Notes under the pieces: model-generated
Database searches by the model: none
The model's input: only the letters and a program-made list of their open reading frames with translations
What the model was told of the DNA's origin: nothing
Translations under genes and position numbers: made by a program
Part shown: positions 24,486-33,140 of the stretch, in pieces
Layout: each line of letters begins with the position of its first letter
Numbering within the stretch: position 1 is the stretch's first letter
NCBI GenBank assembly: GCA_009930355.1
Contig: RZYK01000001.1
Coordinates: 1-44,296 of the forward strand
DNA: 44,296 nt
Direction of reading: 5' to 3'
Origin: Campylobacterota bacterium
GTDB lineage: Bacteria; Campylobacterota; Campylobacteria; Campylobacterales; Sulfurospirillaceae

Positions 24486-25568
24486 ATGAGAATCATTTAT
24501 GACAATATAATTTTTTCTCTTCAAAAAGCTGGAGGAATATCAATATATTGGGCAGAACTTATTAAGAGACTTCAAAAGAAAGAAGTAACTTTTTATGAAT
24601 CAAATAATCAAAATATATTTAGGAAAAATATTGAAATAGATACTTTAAAAGAAAGTAGTATCAATTATAATATTCTTAGGTATTTATTTTTTTTAAAAAA
24701 GCTACCATCAAGATCTATTTTTCATAGTAGTTATTTTAGAACAACATTTCAAAAAGATATAGTAAAAATTGTTACGGTGTATGATTTTACATATGAATAT
24801 TATAGAACGGGTATTGCCAAAATAATACATTCGTGGCAAAAAAAAATTGCTATTAAGAATGCTGATGGTGTTATTTGCATATCTAACAGTACAAAAGATG
24901 ATTTGTTTAAATTTTTACCAAAGACAAAAAAGGATAATGTCAAAATTATTTATATCAGTGCTGGTGAGGAGTTTTATAAAATTGAAAATTTAGAAAAGAA
25001 TTTAATTGGAACTAGATTTGAAAATTTAAAAAACAAAAAAATAATACTTTATGTTGGGGATAGAAAAAGCTCATATAAGAATTTTTCTTTAGCAGTTGAT
25101 ATAGTGGGGTCTTTAGAAGATTACATTTTGGTAAGTGTTGGAGCAGGTCAAATTACAGATAATGAAAAAGCTTTGATAGAAACAAATCTTCAAAATAGAT
25201 TTCATCATTTTTTAGGAATCAGTTCAGATGAGTTAAATATACTTTATAATCTCTCTTTTTGTTTACTTTACCCATCAAGCTATGAAGGTTTTGGGATACC
25301 TATTCTAGAAGCCATGAGAGCTGGTTGTCCAGTGATAAGTACAAATTTTTCATCTATTCCTGAAGTTGCAGCAGATGCTGCACTTTTAATAGATGAAATA
25401 AAAAAAGAAAGATTTATAGAATCAGTAAAATTACTGGAAAATACAAAACTAAAAACAGAATTGATTAACAAAGGGTTACTTCAAGCTAGTAAGTTTAGCT
25501 GGGATAAATGTTTTAGAGAAACTTTAAATTTTTATGATGAAGTATATAAAAGGAAATTTGATAAATGA
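24486..25568 (+). CDS. Glycosyltransferase family 4
   Basis: 360 residues, GT-B fold, strongly AT-rich. N-terminal RIIYDNIIFSLQKAGGISIYWAELIKRL; middle IISAGEEFYKIENLE-like linker; C-terminal ILYVGDRKSSYKNFSLAVDIV, LLYPSSYEGFGIPILEAMRAG and STNFSSIPEVAADAALLI with the E-x7-E pattern. Similar in layout to the transferase at 19726. It starts one base after the preceding stop and overlaps the next gene by four bases. Sugar unknown. Confidence 0.88.
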   Translation: MRIIYDNIIFSLQKAGGISIYWAELIKRLQKKEVTFYESNNQNIFRKNIEIDTLKESSINYNILRYLFFLKKLPSRSIFHSSYFRTTFQKDIVKIVTVYDFTYEYYRTGIAKIIHSWQKKIAIKNADGVICISNSTKDDLFKFLPKTKKDNVKIIYISAGEEFYKIENLEKNLIGTRFENLKNKKIILYVGDRKSSYKNFSLAVDIVGSLEDYILVSVGAGQITDNEKALIETNLQNRFHHFLGISSDELNILYNLSFCLLYPSSYEGFGIPILEAMRAGCPVISTNFSSIPEVAADAALLIDEIKKERFIESVKLLENTKLKTELINKGLLQASKFSWDKCFRETLNFYDEVYKRKFDK

Positions 25569-26536
25569 AAAAAGCAATAATCACTGGTATAACGGGGCAA
25601 GATGGTAGCTATCTTGCTGAGTTGCTACTTTCAAAAGATTATGAAGTCCATGGACTTGTGAGAAGAGAATCTTTTGAGGATATCGAAAAACTAGAAAATA
25701 TCAAACATATTAAGGATAAGTTACATTTGCATGAAGGTAGTTTAAATGACCATTTAACTGTATATAAAATCTTTTCAAAAGTTTTACCTGACGAGTGCTA
25801 TCATCTTTCTGCCTCTAGTTTTGTAAATTATTCTTTTAATGATGAATTTCAAACGATGAATAATAACTTTAATTCAACTCATTATTTACTTTCTACGATT
25901 CGAGAAGTAAAAAAAGATTGTAAATTTTATTTTGCTGGAAGTAGTGAGATGTTTGGAGAGCCAATGGAAACTCCGCAAAGTGAAGATACTCCATTTAATC
26001 CTAAAAGTATTTATGGTATCTCTAAAGTTTCAAGTCATTATTTGCTTAAAAATTATAGAGAGAAAGAAGGCATTTTTGCTTGTACGGGGATAATGTATAA
26101 TCATGAAAGTCCTAGAAGAGGTAGTCAATTTGTAACAAAAAAAATCATATCTTCAGCGATAAAAATAAAAATGGGAGTACAAAAAAAATTATATCTTGGA
26201 AATCTTGATGCAAAAAGGGACTGGGGATATGCACCTGATTATGTAAAAGCTATGTGGATGATTTTACAACAAGAAAAGGCTGATGATTTTATCATTGCAA
26301 CTGGTAATCTTCATACTGTAAGAGAGTTTTTAGATATCACATTTTCATACTTAGATTTAGATTATAGAGATTGTGTAGAAGTTGATCCTAAATTTTTTAG
26401 AGCAAGTGAGAAAAAACCATTGTCTGGGAATCTTAATAAAATAAAAGAAATTATTAAATGGAAAAATACAAAAAGTTTGGAAGAAATTATAAAAGAAATG
26501 ATAGATAGTGAATATTGGAAGCTTCAAAATAAATGA
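25565..26536 (+). CDS. GDP-mannose 4,6-dehydratase-family SDR (third in the window)
   Basis: 323 residues: TGITGQDGSYLAELLLSKDY, CYHLSASSFVNYSFNDEF, the AGSSEMFG active site, IYGISKVSSHYLL with YxxxK, NHESPRRGSQFVTKK, LGNLDAKRDWGYAPDYV and DPKFFRASEKKPLSGNL. It is closer to canonical Gmd in its NHESPRRG and NLDAKRDWG segments than the copy at 20826, but has shorter loops. It probably supplies a GDP-4-keto-6-deoxy sugar; whether the substrate is GDP-mannose is not proven. It overlaps both neighbours by four bases. Confidence 0.87.
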   Translation: MKKAIITGITGQDGSYLAELLLSKDYEVHGLVRRESFEDIEKLENIKHIKDKLHLHEGSLNDHLTVYKIFSKVLPDECYHLSASSFVNYSFNDEFQTMNNNFNSTHYLLSTIREVKKDCKFYFAGSSEMFGEPMETPQSEDTPFNPKSIYGISKVSSHYLLKNYREKEGIFACTGIMYNHESPRRGSQFVTKKIISSAIKIKMGVQKKLYLGNLDAKRDWGYAPDYVKAMWMILQQEKADDFIIATGNLHTVREFLDITFSYLDLDYRDCVEVDPKFFRASEKKPLSGNLNKIKEIIKWKNTKSLEEIIKEMIDSEYWKLQNK

Positions 26537-27294
26537 AAATATCAATAATAACAGTAGTATGGAACAATGCCATAACCATAAAAGACGCCATCGATTCAGT
26601 ACTATCTCAAACATACAAAAATATAGAATATATCATAGTGGATGGTGCTAGTACGGATGGTACTGTGGAGATAGTGCAGAGTTATGGGCAGAAGATTAGT
26701 ACGTTTGTTAGTGAAAAAGATAATGGACTCTATGATGCTATGAATAAAGGGATCTCACTGGCCACAGGAGATATCGTAGGTATCCTCAATAGCGATGATT
26801 TTTATATAAATGAGTATGTGATAGAAAAAGTTGTGAAAGAGTTTGAAGGAAAAAAAGTAGATAGTGTATTTGCGGATTTGGTTTATGTAAAATCTGATGA
26901 TATTAATAAAATAGTGCGTTATTATGATAGTAGTTATTTTAATCCAGATAAGTTTGCTTATGGTTGGATGCCAGCACACCCTACATTTTTTGTAAAGCGT
27001 GAGGTTTATTTAGCACATGGTTATTTTAAAACAGATTATAAAATAGCAGCAGATTATGAGTTGCTGGTGCGTTTTTTATTTAAAAATTTTATCAGTTATT
27101 GTTATATTCCTGAGGTATTAGTTAAGATGAGAATGGGCGGAGTGAGTACATCGTGGAGAAGTATTTATATCAATACCTTTGAGCAACTAAGAGCATGCAA
27201 AGAAAATGGAGTCCAGACATCGTTAGTTAAACTATTTTATAAATATCCGCAAAAGCTTTTAGGATATATTAAAAAAGCGAAAGTTATTAGATGA
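26533..27294 (+). CDS. Glycosyltransferase family 2
   Basis: 253 residues, GT-A fold: KISIITVVWNNAITIKDAIDSVLSQTY, YIIVDGASTDGT, EKDNGLYDAMNKGISLATGD, the metal-binding LNSDDFY, then WMPAHPTFFVKREVY and AADYELLVRFL. Same group as the gene at 21781. It is the last gene of the AT-rich variable block; 18 bases separate it from the phosphoglycosyl transferase gene, after which codon use and base composition change. Confidence 0.92.
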   Translation: MKISIITVVWNNAITIKDAIDSVLSQTYKNIEYIIVDGASTDGTVEIVQSYGQKISTFVSEKDNGLYDAMNKGISLATGDIVGILNSDDFYINEYVIEKVVKEFEGKKVDSVFADLVYVKSDDINKIVRYYDSSYFNPDKFAYGWMPAHPTFFVKREVYLAHGYFKTDYKIAADYELLVRFLFKNFISYCYIPEVLVKMRMGGVSTSWRSIYINTFEQLRACKENGVQTSLVKLFYKYPQKLLGYIKKAKVIR

Positions 27295-27312
27295 AGAAAA
27301 AAAGGTTTTAGT

Positions 27313-28329
27313 TTGAATTTATTTAATATATATGTTCTTATAGGTATTTTTGGCATTTCGGTGATAGTTTCTTTTTTATTGGTGAAATACAAACATATTC
27401 TTCGTATTTTGGATGAGCCAAATGCAAGAAGTCAGCATAAAGTTGTCATTCCTCGTAGTGGGGGGATTGCCATTTTTTCAGCTTTTGTTACAGGTGTTTT
27501 TTCGCTTGATATTTCGCATGATTATTGGTTTTTAGCTCCGCTTTTTATTATTTTTGGATTGGGACTTTATGATGATAAAAATGGAATATCTTCCAAAAAA
27601 AAGCTTTTAGTCACCTTTGTAGCTTCTATGCTTTTATTTTTCTTAGGGTTTGATTTAGTGCGATATGGTCATTTTTTTGGGCATGAAGTTATCTTACCAT
27701 TTTGGATTTCGTGTTTATTTTTCAGTATTGCTTGTGCTGGGTTTATCAATGCGGTTAATTTGATCGATGGGTTAGATGGTTTGGCTTCTTTGATATCGTT
27801 GATTATTCTGAGTGCTTTTGCTTACTTAGGGTTTAAATGGAACGATGCATTTTTATGTAATGTGTCACTTGCTCTGATGGTTTCTATCTTAGGTTTTCTT
27901 ATTTTTAATTGGCATCCTGCAAAAATTTTTATGGGTGATTCAGGAAGTTTAACACTTGGGTTTGTTCTTGTACTTTTAAGTGTCTATGCGATTAAACAGC
28001 ATTATATTACAGCGGTTTCGGTTTTGTTATTGGCAGCACTTCCTATTCTTGATACCTTAATTGTTATGGTACGACGAGTTGTTAATAAACAAAATCCATT
28101 TAAAGCTGATAAGACGCATATTCATCACATTATCTTAAAGCAACAAAACAGGCATGTCGTGCGAACCGTTATATTGATGGGCGTATGGCAAATGCTCTTT
28201 ACCTATATAGGTTTAGGATTTAAAGTGAGAGATGATATGTATATTCTTATCTTATTTTTTCTTTGTTTTCTTCTCTTTTATTTTAGTTTAACGCCAAAAA
28301 AAACACGTAAAGGTCACCATGTCTCATAG
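27313..28329 (+). CDS. WecA/MraY-like undecaprenyl-phosphate phosphoglycosyl transferase
   Basis: Polytopic membrane enzyme (338 residues, about 10 hydrophobic segments) that starts glycan assembly by moving a sugar-1-phosphate from a UDP-sugar to undecaprenyl phosphate. Signature residues: Asp87-Asp88 (GLYDDKNG), NLIDGLDGLAS (Asp152, Asp155), HPAKIFMGDSGS with Asp209, and the cytosolic KTHIHHIIL. PRSGG near residue 48 is typical of WecA/TagO/WbpL. It starts at TTG 27313 behind AAAGG. In C. jejuni the pgl system uses the unrelated PglC for this step. UDP-GlcNAc is the likely donor by family but not shown. It overlaps pglB by 11 bases. Confidence 0.9.
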   Translation: MNLFNIYVLIGIFGISVIVSFLLVKYKHILRILDEPNARSQHKVVIPRSGGIAIFSAFVTGVFSLDISHDYWFLAPLFIIFGLGLYDDKNGISSKKKLLVTFVASMLLFFLGFDLVRYGHFFGHEVILPFWISCLFFSIACAGFINAVNLIDGLDGLASLISLIILSAFAYLGFKWNDAFLCNVSLALMVSILGFLIFNWHPAKIFMGDSGSLTLGFVLVLLSVYAIKQHYITAVSVLLLAALPILDTLIVMVRRVVNKQNPFKADKTHIHHIILKQQNRHVVRTVILMGVWQMLFTYIGLGFKVRDDMYILILFFLCFLLFYFSLTPKKTRKGHHVS

Positions 28330-30439
28330 TATAAATCGTGTTGTTCTCTTATCTCTTCTGGCTTTTTTATTTAGTTTTGCTGTTCGTTTGATTTGGGTCT
28401 ATCAATTTGCCGACTATGAAGCATTTCAATTTGGTGGGCAATTTATGATTAACACCAACGATGGTTATTTTTGGGCTGAGGGGGCTAGGGATTTACTCAG
28501 TGGAATTTTCCAAAAGTATGACCTTTCTCCCATTGATTCAGCACCTGCGTGGTTGACGTATGTAGCGGTTAAGCTTTTGCCTTTTTCGTTTGAGAGCATT
28601 ATCTTTTACATGCCTGCATTTTTGGGCTCACTTATTGTTATTCCTCTCATTCTTATTGCTCATAACCTTAAAATGATAGAAGTAGGGTTTTTAGCTGCTC
28701 TCTTAGCTTCCATTGCGGTAAGTTATTACAATCGTACCATGGTGGGGTATTATGATACGGATATGCTCACCATTGTTTTTCCAACCTTTCTTTTATGGTC
28801 ACTGATTTTGGCTTTTCGTACGCAAGAAGAGAAGTATCTTTTAATCACAGCTTTAGAGATTATTGCGTATCGATGGTGGTATCCGCAAAGTTACTCATTA
28901 GAGTTTGCATTTTTTGGATTAATTTTGCTCTATACTCTTTTATTTCAGCGTAAAAATCTTTTTTATTATCAGCTTCTCAGTATCATGTTGTTTGCTATGA
29001 TGGGCTTAGATACCTTGATTCGTCTGCTCATAGTTATTGGCGTGTATGGAATATTTAGACAAGAAAAATGGCAAAAATATATTTATATATTTTTAGGCGT
29101 TGCTACTGTACTCTTTTTTGTCAGTGGAGGGTTTGAGCCGATTTGGCTGCAACTTAAAGGGTATGTGTTTAAAGAGGCTATTGAGGCAAGCGAGGGGAAA
29201 CTTGCACTTCATTTTTTCTCTGTTCTACAAACAGTACGGGAAGCGGGGCAGATTCCTTTTTCTGTTTTTGCGGAGCGTATTAGTGGACATACGCTTACAT
29301 TTTTGTTGTCACTCATTGGATATGCATTGTTACTGAAGCGTTATCCTGTGATGTTTTTAGCATTACCTCTTTTGGGACTTGGAGGTTTAGCCCTGTGGGG
29401 TGGGCTTCGTTTTACGATTTACGCTGTTCCTGTGTGTGCGTTAGGAATTTCCTATTTTATTTTTACATGTAACGGATGGATTCTCTCCTCTTTTCGCAAT
29501 GAACGTTTAGGAAACTTTGTTAAATCAGCCTTTGTCATTCTCTCAAGTTTAGCGATTTTATATCCCAATCTTTTACATGTAATGAACTATCGTGTTCCTA
29601 CTGTTTTCAATCAAGCAGAAGTCGCACAACTGGATATGTTAAAATCTCAGGTGCAACGGGAAGATTACATCGTGAGTTGGTGGGATTATGGGTATCCACT
29701 TCGTTATTACAGTGATGTAAAAACACTGATTGATGGAGGAAAACACAGTGGAGAGGTGAACTTTCCTGTGAGTTTTATGCTTAGTAATTCTATGGATGCA
29801 GCGGCACGCTTGGCACGCTTGGAAGTTGAGTATACTGAAAAAGCGTTTTCTCTGGCAGAATCCAATCAGTCTGTTATGAATAATACAGCGCAAATGACAC
29901 TAGATTATGGTTTTAAAGATGCCAATGATTTCTTAGATGCTTTGCAAACCCCGCTGGTTCTTCCTCAAAAAACGAGGGATGTCTATTTTTATCTTCCGTA
30001 TCGTATGATGAGCATTTTCCCAACCGTTGCTCAATTTAGCAATATCGATGTGATGAGTGGTAAAACGGTGCGAGAGCCTTTTTTCTATCAAACACAGCAG
30101 TTTAGCGATCAAGGGGCTACATTGATGTTTGGCAATGGTATTGTATTAGATAAAGCAAAAGGGATGTTAAAACTAGGGCAAAAAGAGCTTGCGGTGAAAT
30201 ATTTTATTCAAACAAGCTATACCCCAGAGATGCAATTTTCTAAAGCCCAAAATCTTTTACATGTAAATGGTGTGGTGTCGATTATTTATATGCAAGCGTA
30301 CAATACCTTTTTAATTGTCGATGAGGCGATGCTCAATTCTTTGTATGTCCAGTTATTTGTTTTAGAAAATTATGATGAACGTTTTTTTGAGCCGATAAGT
30401 TTAGAAGCGTATGCTAAAGTGTATAAGCTAAAAATTTAG
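28319..30439 (+). CDS. pglB: Oligosaccharyltransferase PglB (STT3 family)
   Basis: Transfers a lipid-linked oligosaccharide to Asn in (D/E)xNxS/T sequons on the periplasmic side of the inner membrane. 706 residues, as in C. jejuni (about 713). The N-terminal half holds about 13 membrane segments with the metal/sequon residues Asp48 (NTNDGYF) and Asp146/Asp148 (GYYDTDML). The periplasmic domain holds WWDYG (454-458) in WWDYGYPLRYYSD. The ending NYDERFFEP...YKLKI matches the Campylobacter protein's end. It overlaps the phosphoglycosyl transferase gene and is followed closely by pglG, forming a glycosylation unit beside the sugar cluster. Three TTACATGTAA decamers lie within it. Confidence 0.96.
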   Translation: MSHSINRVVLLSLLAFLFSFAVRLIWVYQFADYEAFQFGGQFMINTNDGYFWAEGARDLLSGIFQKYDLSPIDSAPAWLTYVAVKLLPFSFESIIFYMPAFLGSLIVIPLILIAHNLKMIEVGFLAALLASIAVSYYNRTMVGYYDTDMLTIVFPTFLLWSLILAFRTQEEKYLLITALEIIAYRWWYPQSYSLEFAFFGLILLYTLLFQRKNLFYYQLLSIMLFAMMGLDTLIRLLIVIGVYGIFRQEKWQKYIYIFLGVATVLFFVSGGFEPIWLQLKGYVFKEAIEASEGKLALHFFSVLQTVREAGQIPFSVFAERISGHTLTFLLSLIGYALLLKRYPVMFLALPLLGLGGLALWGGLRFTIYAVPVCALGISYFIFTCNGWILSSFRNERLGNFVKSAFVILSSLAILYPNLLHVMNYRVPTVFNQAEVAQLDMLKSQVQREDYIVSWWDYGYPLRYYSDVKTLIDGGKHSGEVNFPVSFMLSNSMDAAARLARLEVEYTEKAFSLAESNQSVMNNTAQMTLDYGFKDANDFLDALQTPLVLPQKTRDVYFYLPYRMMSIFPTVAQFSNIDVMSGKTVREPFFYQTQQFSDQGATLMFGNGIVLDKAKGMLKLGQKELAVKYFIQTSYTPEMQFSKAQNLLHVNGVVSIIYMQAYNTFLIVDEAMLNSLYVQLFVLENYDERFFEPISLEAYAKVYKLKI
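29463..29472. repeat. TTACATGTAA palindrome (one of ten in the window)
   Basis: Perfect copies seen at 4038, 21462, 23329, 29463, 29573, 30257, 36323, 39078, 39100 and 42986 (first base given). Most lie inside genes. About 0.05 copies would be expected by chance in the 17 kb right of 27300, where seven occur. Confidence 0.8.
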
Positions 30440-30468
30440 CTAAAATAGGCAAAAACAAAAGGTGTGAG

Positions 30469-31374
30469 ATGGTCATTCGTGAAATTCAACAATTTTCTGA
30501 AGTAAGAGCACGAGCAAGGGCTTATTTGTGCTATCTCTTTACTCGTAATATTCCCAATCGTATGCCTGAGCCCAATGTGGATGTGATTACGGGGAGTTTA
30601 GATAAAATTGTCCATGAAGTTGAGGAGTTTGAAGCGTTGTATCTTCTCGATCATCGAGGCGAACAAGTGATTAATAACATTACCGATGACCCTCATAAAA
30701 AGGGTGGTCTAGGGCAAAATCGAAGTGGCAAGTCTTACTATTATAGAGCCGTACGTGAAAAGCGATGTGTTTTAAGCGATCCCTATCCTTCAACGCTCAC
30801 CAACGATTTGACGGTGACAGCTTCTTATCCCATTTATGATGAACAAGGGATTTTGAAGTACATTGCCTGTATTGATGTCTCGTTGGAGCATATCTTAAAA
30901 ATAGCACACCCTTCTTCTTTACAGTCTATGTTTGGGCGAAGTTCACAAGTTATTTATTCTATTTTTTCTCTCTCTTTGCTTGCGATTGCAATGTTACTTT
31001 TATTCAATGGGATGAAAAGTCTTTTTACGCACGGTTTTGCTTTTAACCTTCTGGATATTGAAGCGATGTTTCAATCGACGATTTTAATTACACTTTCACT
31101 AGCCATCTTTGATTTGGTTAAAACTATTTTTGAAGAGGAAGTCTTAGGTCGACATGAGCGTGATGAGAGCTCAGGAATTCATAAAACCATGGTGCGTTTT
31201 TTGGGTTCTATTATTATTGCTCTTGCTATTGAGGCACTGATGTTGGTTTTTAAATATGCCATTATTGATTCATCCCATATCTTAAACGCTGTTTATTTAA
31301 TTGGTGGAGTGACACTGCTTCTGTTTGGATTAGCATTTTATTTGAAGGCAATTTCACAAAAGAGAGATGAATGA
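30469..31374 (+). CDS. pglG: PglG-like PDC-sensor membrane protein
   Basis: 301 residues. An N-terminal PDC/Cache-like sensor region (about residues 1-140: VEEFEALYLLDHRGEQV, GQNRSGKSYYYRAV, VTASYPIYDEQGILKYIACIDVSLEHIL) is followed by four hydrophobic segments at about 160-182, 198-220, 240-262 and 268-292. Size and position just after pglB and before the cheY operon match PglG of C. jejuni, a membrane protein of the pgl locus with no proven enzymatic role. The start is ATG 30469 behind AAAGGTG. It overlaps hisH by four bases. It may sense a small molecule; no output domain is visible. Confidence 0.75.
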   Translation: MVIREIQQFSEVRARARAYLCYLFTRNIPNRMPEPNVDVITGSLDKIVHEVEEFEALYLLDHRGEQVINNITDDPHKKGGLGQNRSGKSYYYRAVREKRCVLSDPYPSTLTNDLTVTASYPIYDEQGILKYIACIDVSLEHILKIAHPSSLQSMFGRSSQVIYSIFSLSLLAIAMLLLFNGMKSLFTHGFAFNLLDIEAMFQSTILITLSLAIFDLVKTIFEEEVLGRHERDESSGIHKTMVRFLGSIIIALAIEALMLVFKYAIIDSSHILNAVYLIGGVTLLLFGLAFYLKAISQKRDE

Positions 31375-31982
31375 TTGGCTTAATTGATTACAATATGGGA
31401 AATCTTCAAAGCGTGCGTAACGCTTTTGAAAAGCTTGGTGTGAGTGTTAAGATTATACAAAAAGCAGAAGAGATTGCTGTGTGCGATAAAATTATTTTAC
31501 CAGGCGTTGGAGCTTTTAAAGATGCGATGCAATGTTTAAAAGAGAGAGAAATGGATGAGGCGATTCGAGATTTTGCCACTTCCCATAAACCTCTTCTTGG
31601 CATTTGTCTTGGAATGCAACTTCTTTTTGAAAGCAGTGTTGAGTTTGGAAAAAGTGTAGGGCTTGGATTGATTGAGGGTGAAATCGTTCAGTTTGATACA
31701 TCACGATTTCAAAGTCGTCTAAAAGTACCACATATGGGATGGAATGAACTTTTTATAACACAAAAATCGGCTTTGTTTGAAGGTATGCCAGAAGCGTTTT
31801 ATCTCTATTTTGTACATAGTTTTCATGCACAGTGTGACGAAAAATATGTCATTGGCAAAACGATGTATGGGTATGAATTTCCGAGTGCAGTACAGAAAGA
31901 TAATGTGTATGGGTTTCAGCCACACCCTGAAAAATCACATGACAATGGCTTAAAAATTTTAAAGAATTTTGTGGAGTTATGA
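31371..31982 (+). CDS. hisH: Imidazole glycerol phosphate synthase, glutaminase subunit
   Basis: 203-residue class I glutamine amidotransferase that feeds ammonia to HisF in histidine synthesis. The nucleophile is Cys79 in LLGICLGMQLLFE; the His/Glu of the triad are His185 and Glu187 in FQPHPEKSH; the N-terminal IDYNMGNLQSV and oxyanion PGVGAF are typical. It overlaps pglG (four bases) and hisA (TTATGATGG), so histidine synthesis is translationally coupled to the glycosylation genes; hisF is not in the window. HisF-interacting surfaces cannot be judged. Confidence 0.95.
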   Translation: MIGLIDYNMGNLQSVRNAFEKLGVSVKIIQKAEEIAVCDKIILPGVGAFKDAMQCLKEREMDEAIRDFATSHKPLLGICLGMQLLFESSVEFGKSVGLGLIEGEIVQFDTSRFQSRLKVPHMGWNELFITQKSALFEGMPEAFYLYFVHSFHAQCDEKYVIGKTMYGYEFPSAVQKDNVYGFQPHPEKSHDNGLKILKNFVEL

Positions 31983-32704
31983 TGGAAATTTTACCAGCGA
32001 TTGATTTAAAAGACGGACAAGCAGTTAGGTTAACAAAAGGTTTAATGCAAAGTGCTAAAATTTATTCGAATGAGCCTTGGGAAGTTGCCAAAAAATTTGA
32101 AGAGATGGGTTCACATTGGGTTCATTTGGTGGATTTAAATGGTGCATTTGCGGGTGAACCAAAAAATTTAGAACAGATTGAAAAAATTCGTCAAAAGTGT
32201 CACCTAAAGTTAGAATTAGGGGGTGGTATTCGTGATGAGGAGACCATTCGTCGCTATGTTGATTTGGGAATCGATAGAATTATTTTAGGTTCTATTGCTT
32301 TGAAAAATCCTTTTTTTGTGAAAGAGATGGCACAAAAATACCGTATCGTCGTGGGTATTGATGCGATTGATGGGTATGTTGCTGTTGAAGGATGGGCAGA
32401 AAAATCGACGATGAAAGCAACTGATTTAGCCAAAGCATTTGCAGACGCTGGCGTTGAAGCAATTATTTGTACTGATGTAGGACGTGATGGTATGTTAAGT
32501 GGGGTTAATGTCGATTTTACACTCTCTATTGCGGATGCTTCAGGTATTGCTACGATTGCCAGTGGAGGATTGAAAAATTTGGACGATATAGTAGCATTGC
32601 AAGAGACTCAAAAAGTTTCAGGGGTCATTGTTGGTAAAGCCTTTTATGAGGGAACGTTAGATTTGCCAGAAGCATTTGATTTTCTCGCTAAAAACGTGCT
32701 TTAA
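31979..32704 (+). CDS. hisA: ProFAR isomerase (phosphoribosylformimino-AICAR-P isomerase)
   Basis: 241-residue TIM barrel catalysing the Amadori rearrangement before HisH/HisF. The N-terminal LPAIDLKDGQAVRL carries the catalytic Asp; CTDVGRDGMLSGVN carries the second Asp and phosphate loop; ELGGGIRDEE and IASGGLKNLDD are the paired phosphate-binding motifs. Two ATGs in a row (31979 and 31982) are possible; 31982 is better spaced from GGAG at 31973. It ends 63 bases before the cheY ribosome site region, which holds only a weak -10-like TAGAAT at 32728. Confidence 0.95.
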   Translation: MMEILPAIDLKDGQAVRLTKGLMQSAKIYSNEPWEVAKKFEEMGSHWVHLVDLNGAFAGEPKNLEQIEKIRQKCHLKLELGGGIRDEETIRRYVDLGIDRIILGSIALKNPFFVKEMAQKYRIVVGIDAIDGYVAVEGWAEKSTMKATDLAKAFADAGVEAIICTDVGRDGMLSGVNVDFTLSIADASGIATIASGGLKNLDDIVALQETQKVSGVIVGKAFYEGTLDLPEAFDFLAKNVL

Positions 32705-32773
32705 ACTAAGTTCAAACTAAAGTTCGTTAGAATTTAAAGATAGTCAATAACACATAACAACAAAGGAGTGACA

Positions 32774-33139
32774 TTGAAGCTGCTTGTAGTAGATGATAGC
32801 TCAACAATGCGCCGTATAATCAAAAATACTTTACAAAGACTCGGATATGATGATGTTCTTGAAGCAGAGCACGGCGTGGAAGCATGGCAGATTATGGAAA
32901 GAACGCCTGATATTAATGTCTTGATTACTGACTGGAACATGCCTGAAATGAACGGATTGGATTTGGTTCGTAAAGTAAGAGCCGAAAAGAAGTATGAAAG
33001 TATGCCCATCATTATGGTTACAACAGAGGGTGGAAAAGCAGAAGTAATTACCGCACTTAAAGCGGGAGTAAATAACTATATTGTTAAGCCATTTACGCCT
33101 CAAGTGCTCAAAGAGAAACTTGAGGATGTTTTAGGTTAA
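32774..33139 (+). CDS. cheY: Chemotaxis response regulator CheY
   Basis: 121-residue single receiver domain: VVDDSSTMRR (acid pocket), the phosphorylated Asp53 in LITDWNMPEMNGLDL, the conserved Thr in MVTTEGG and Lys in YIVKPFTPQ. Phosphorylated by CheA, it binds the flagellar switch. The start is TTG 32774 (MKLLVVDDSS): AAGGAG at 32763-32768 lies five bases upstream, whereas the longer GTG at 32768 would sit within that ribosome site. Leads the run cheY-prmA-ftsH-psd-like-pssA, the same order as in C. jejuni. Confidence 0.95.
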   Translation: MKLLVVDDSSTMRRIIKNTLQRLGYDDVLEAEHGVEAWQIMERTPDINVLITDWNMPEMNGLDLVRKVRAEKKYESMPIIMVTTEGGKAEVITALKAGVNNYIVKPFTPQVLKEKLEDVLG

Positions 33140-33140
33140 A

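Noticed and set aside
9119..27294. A Wzy polymerase hidden among the unassigned genes
   Set aside because: Apart from the flippase, no gene in this stretch has the 10 or more membrane segments expected; it must be elsewhere or absent.
29100..29336. Long alternative-frame ORFs inside pglB and other genes
   Set aside because: They lie within strongly conserved genes in other frames, without ribosome sites or family motifs.
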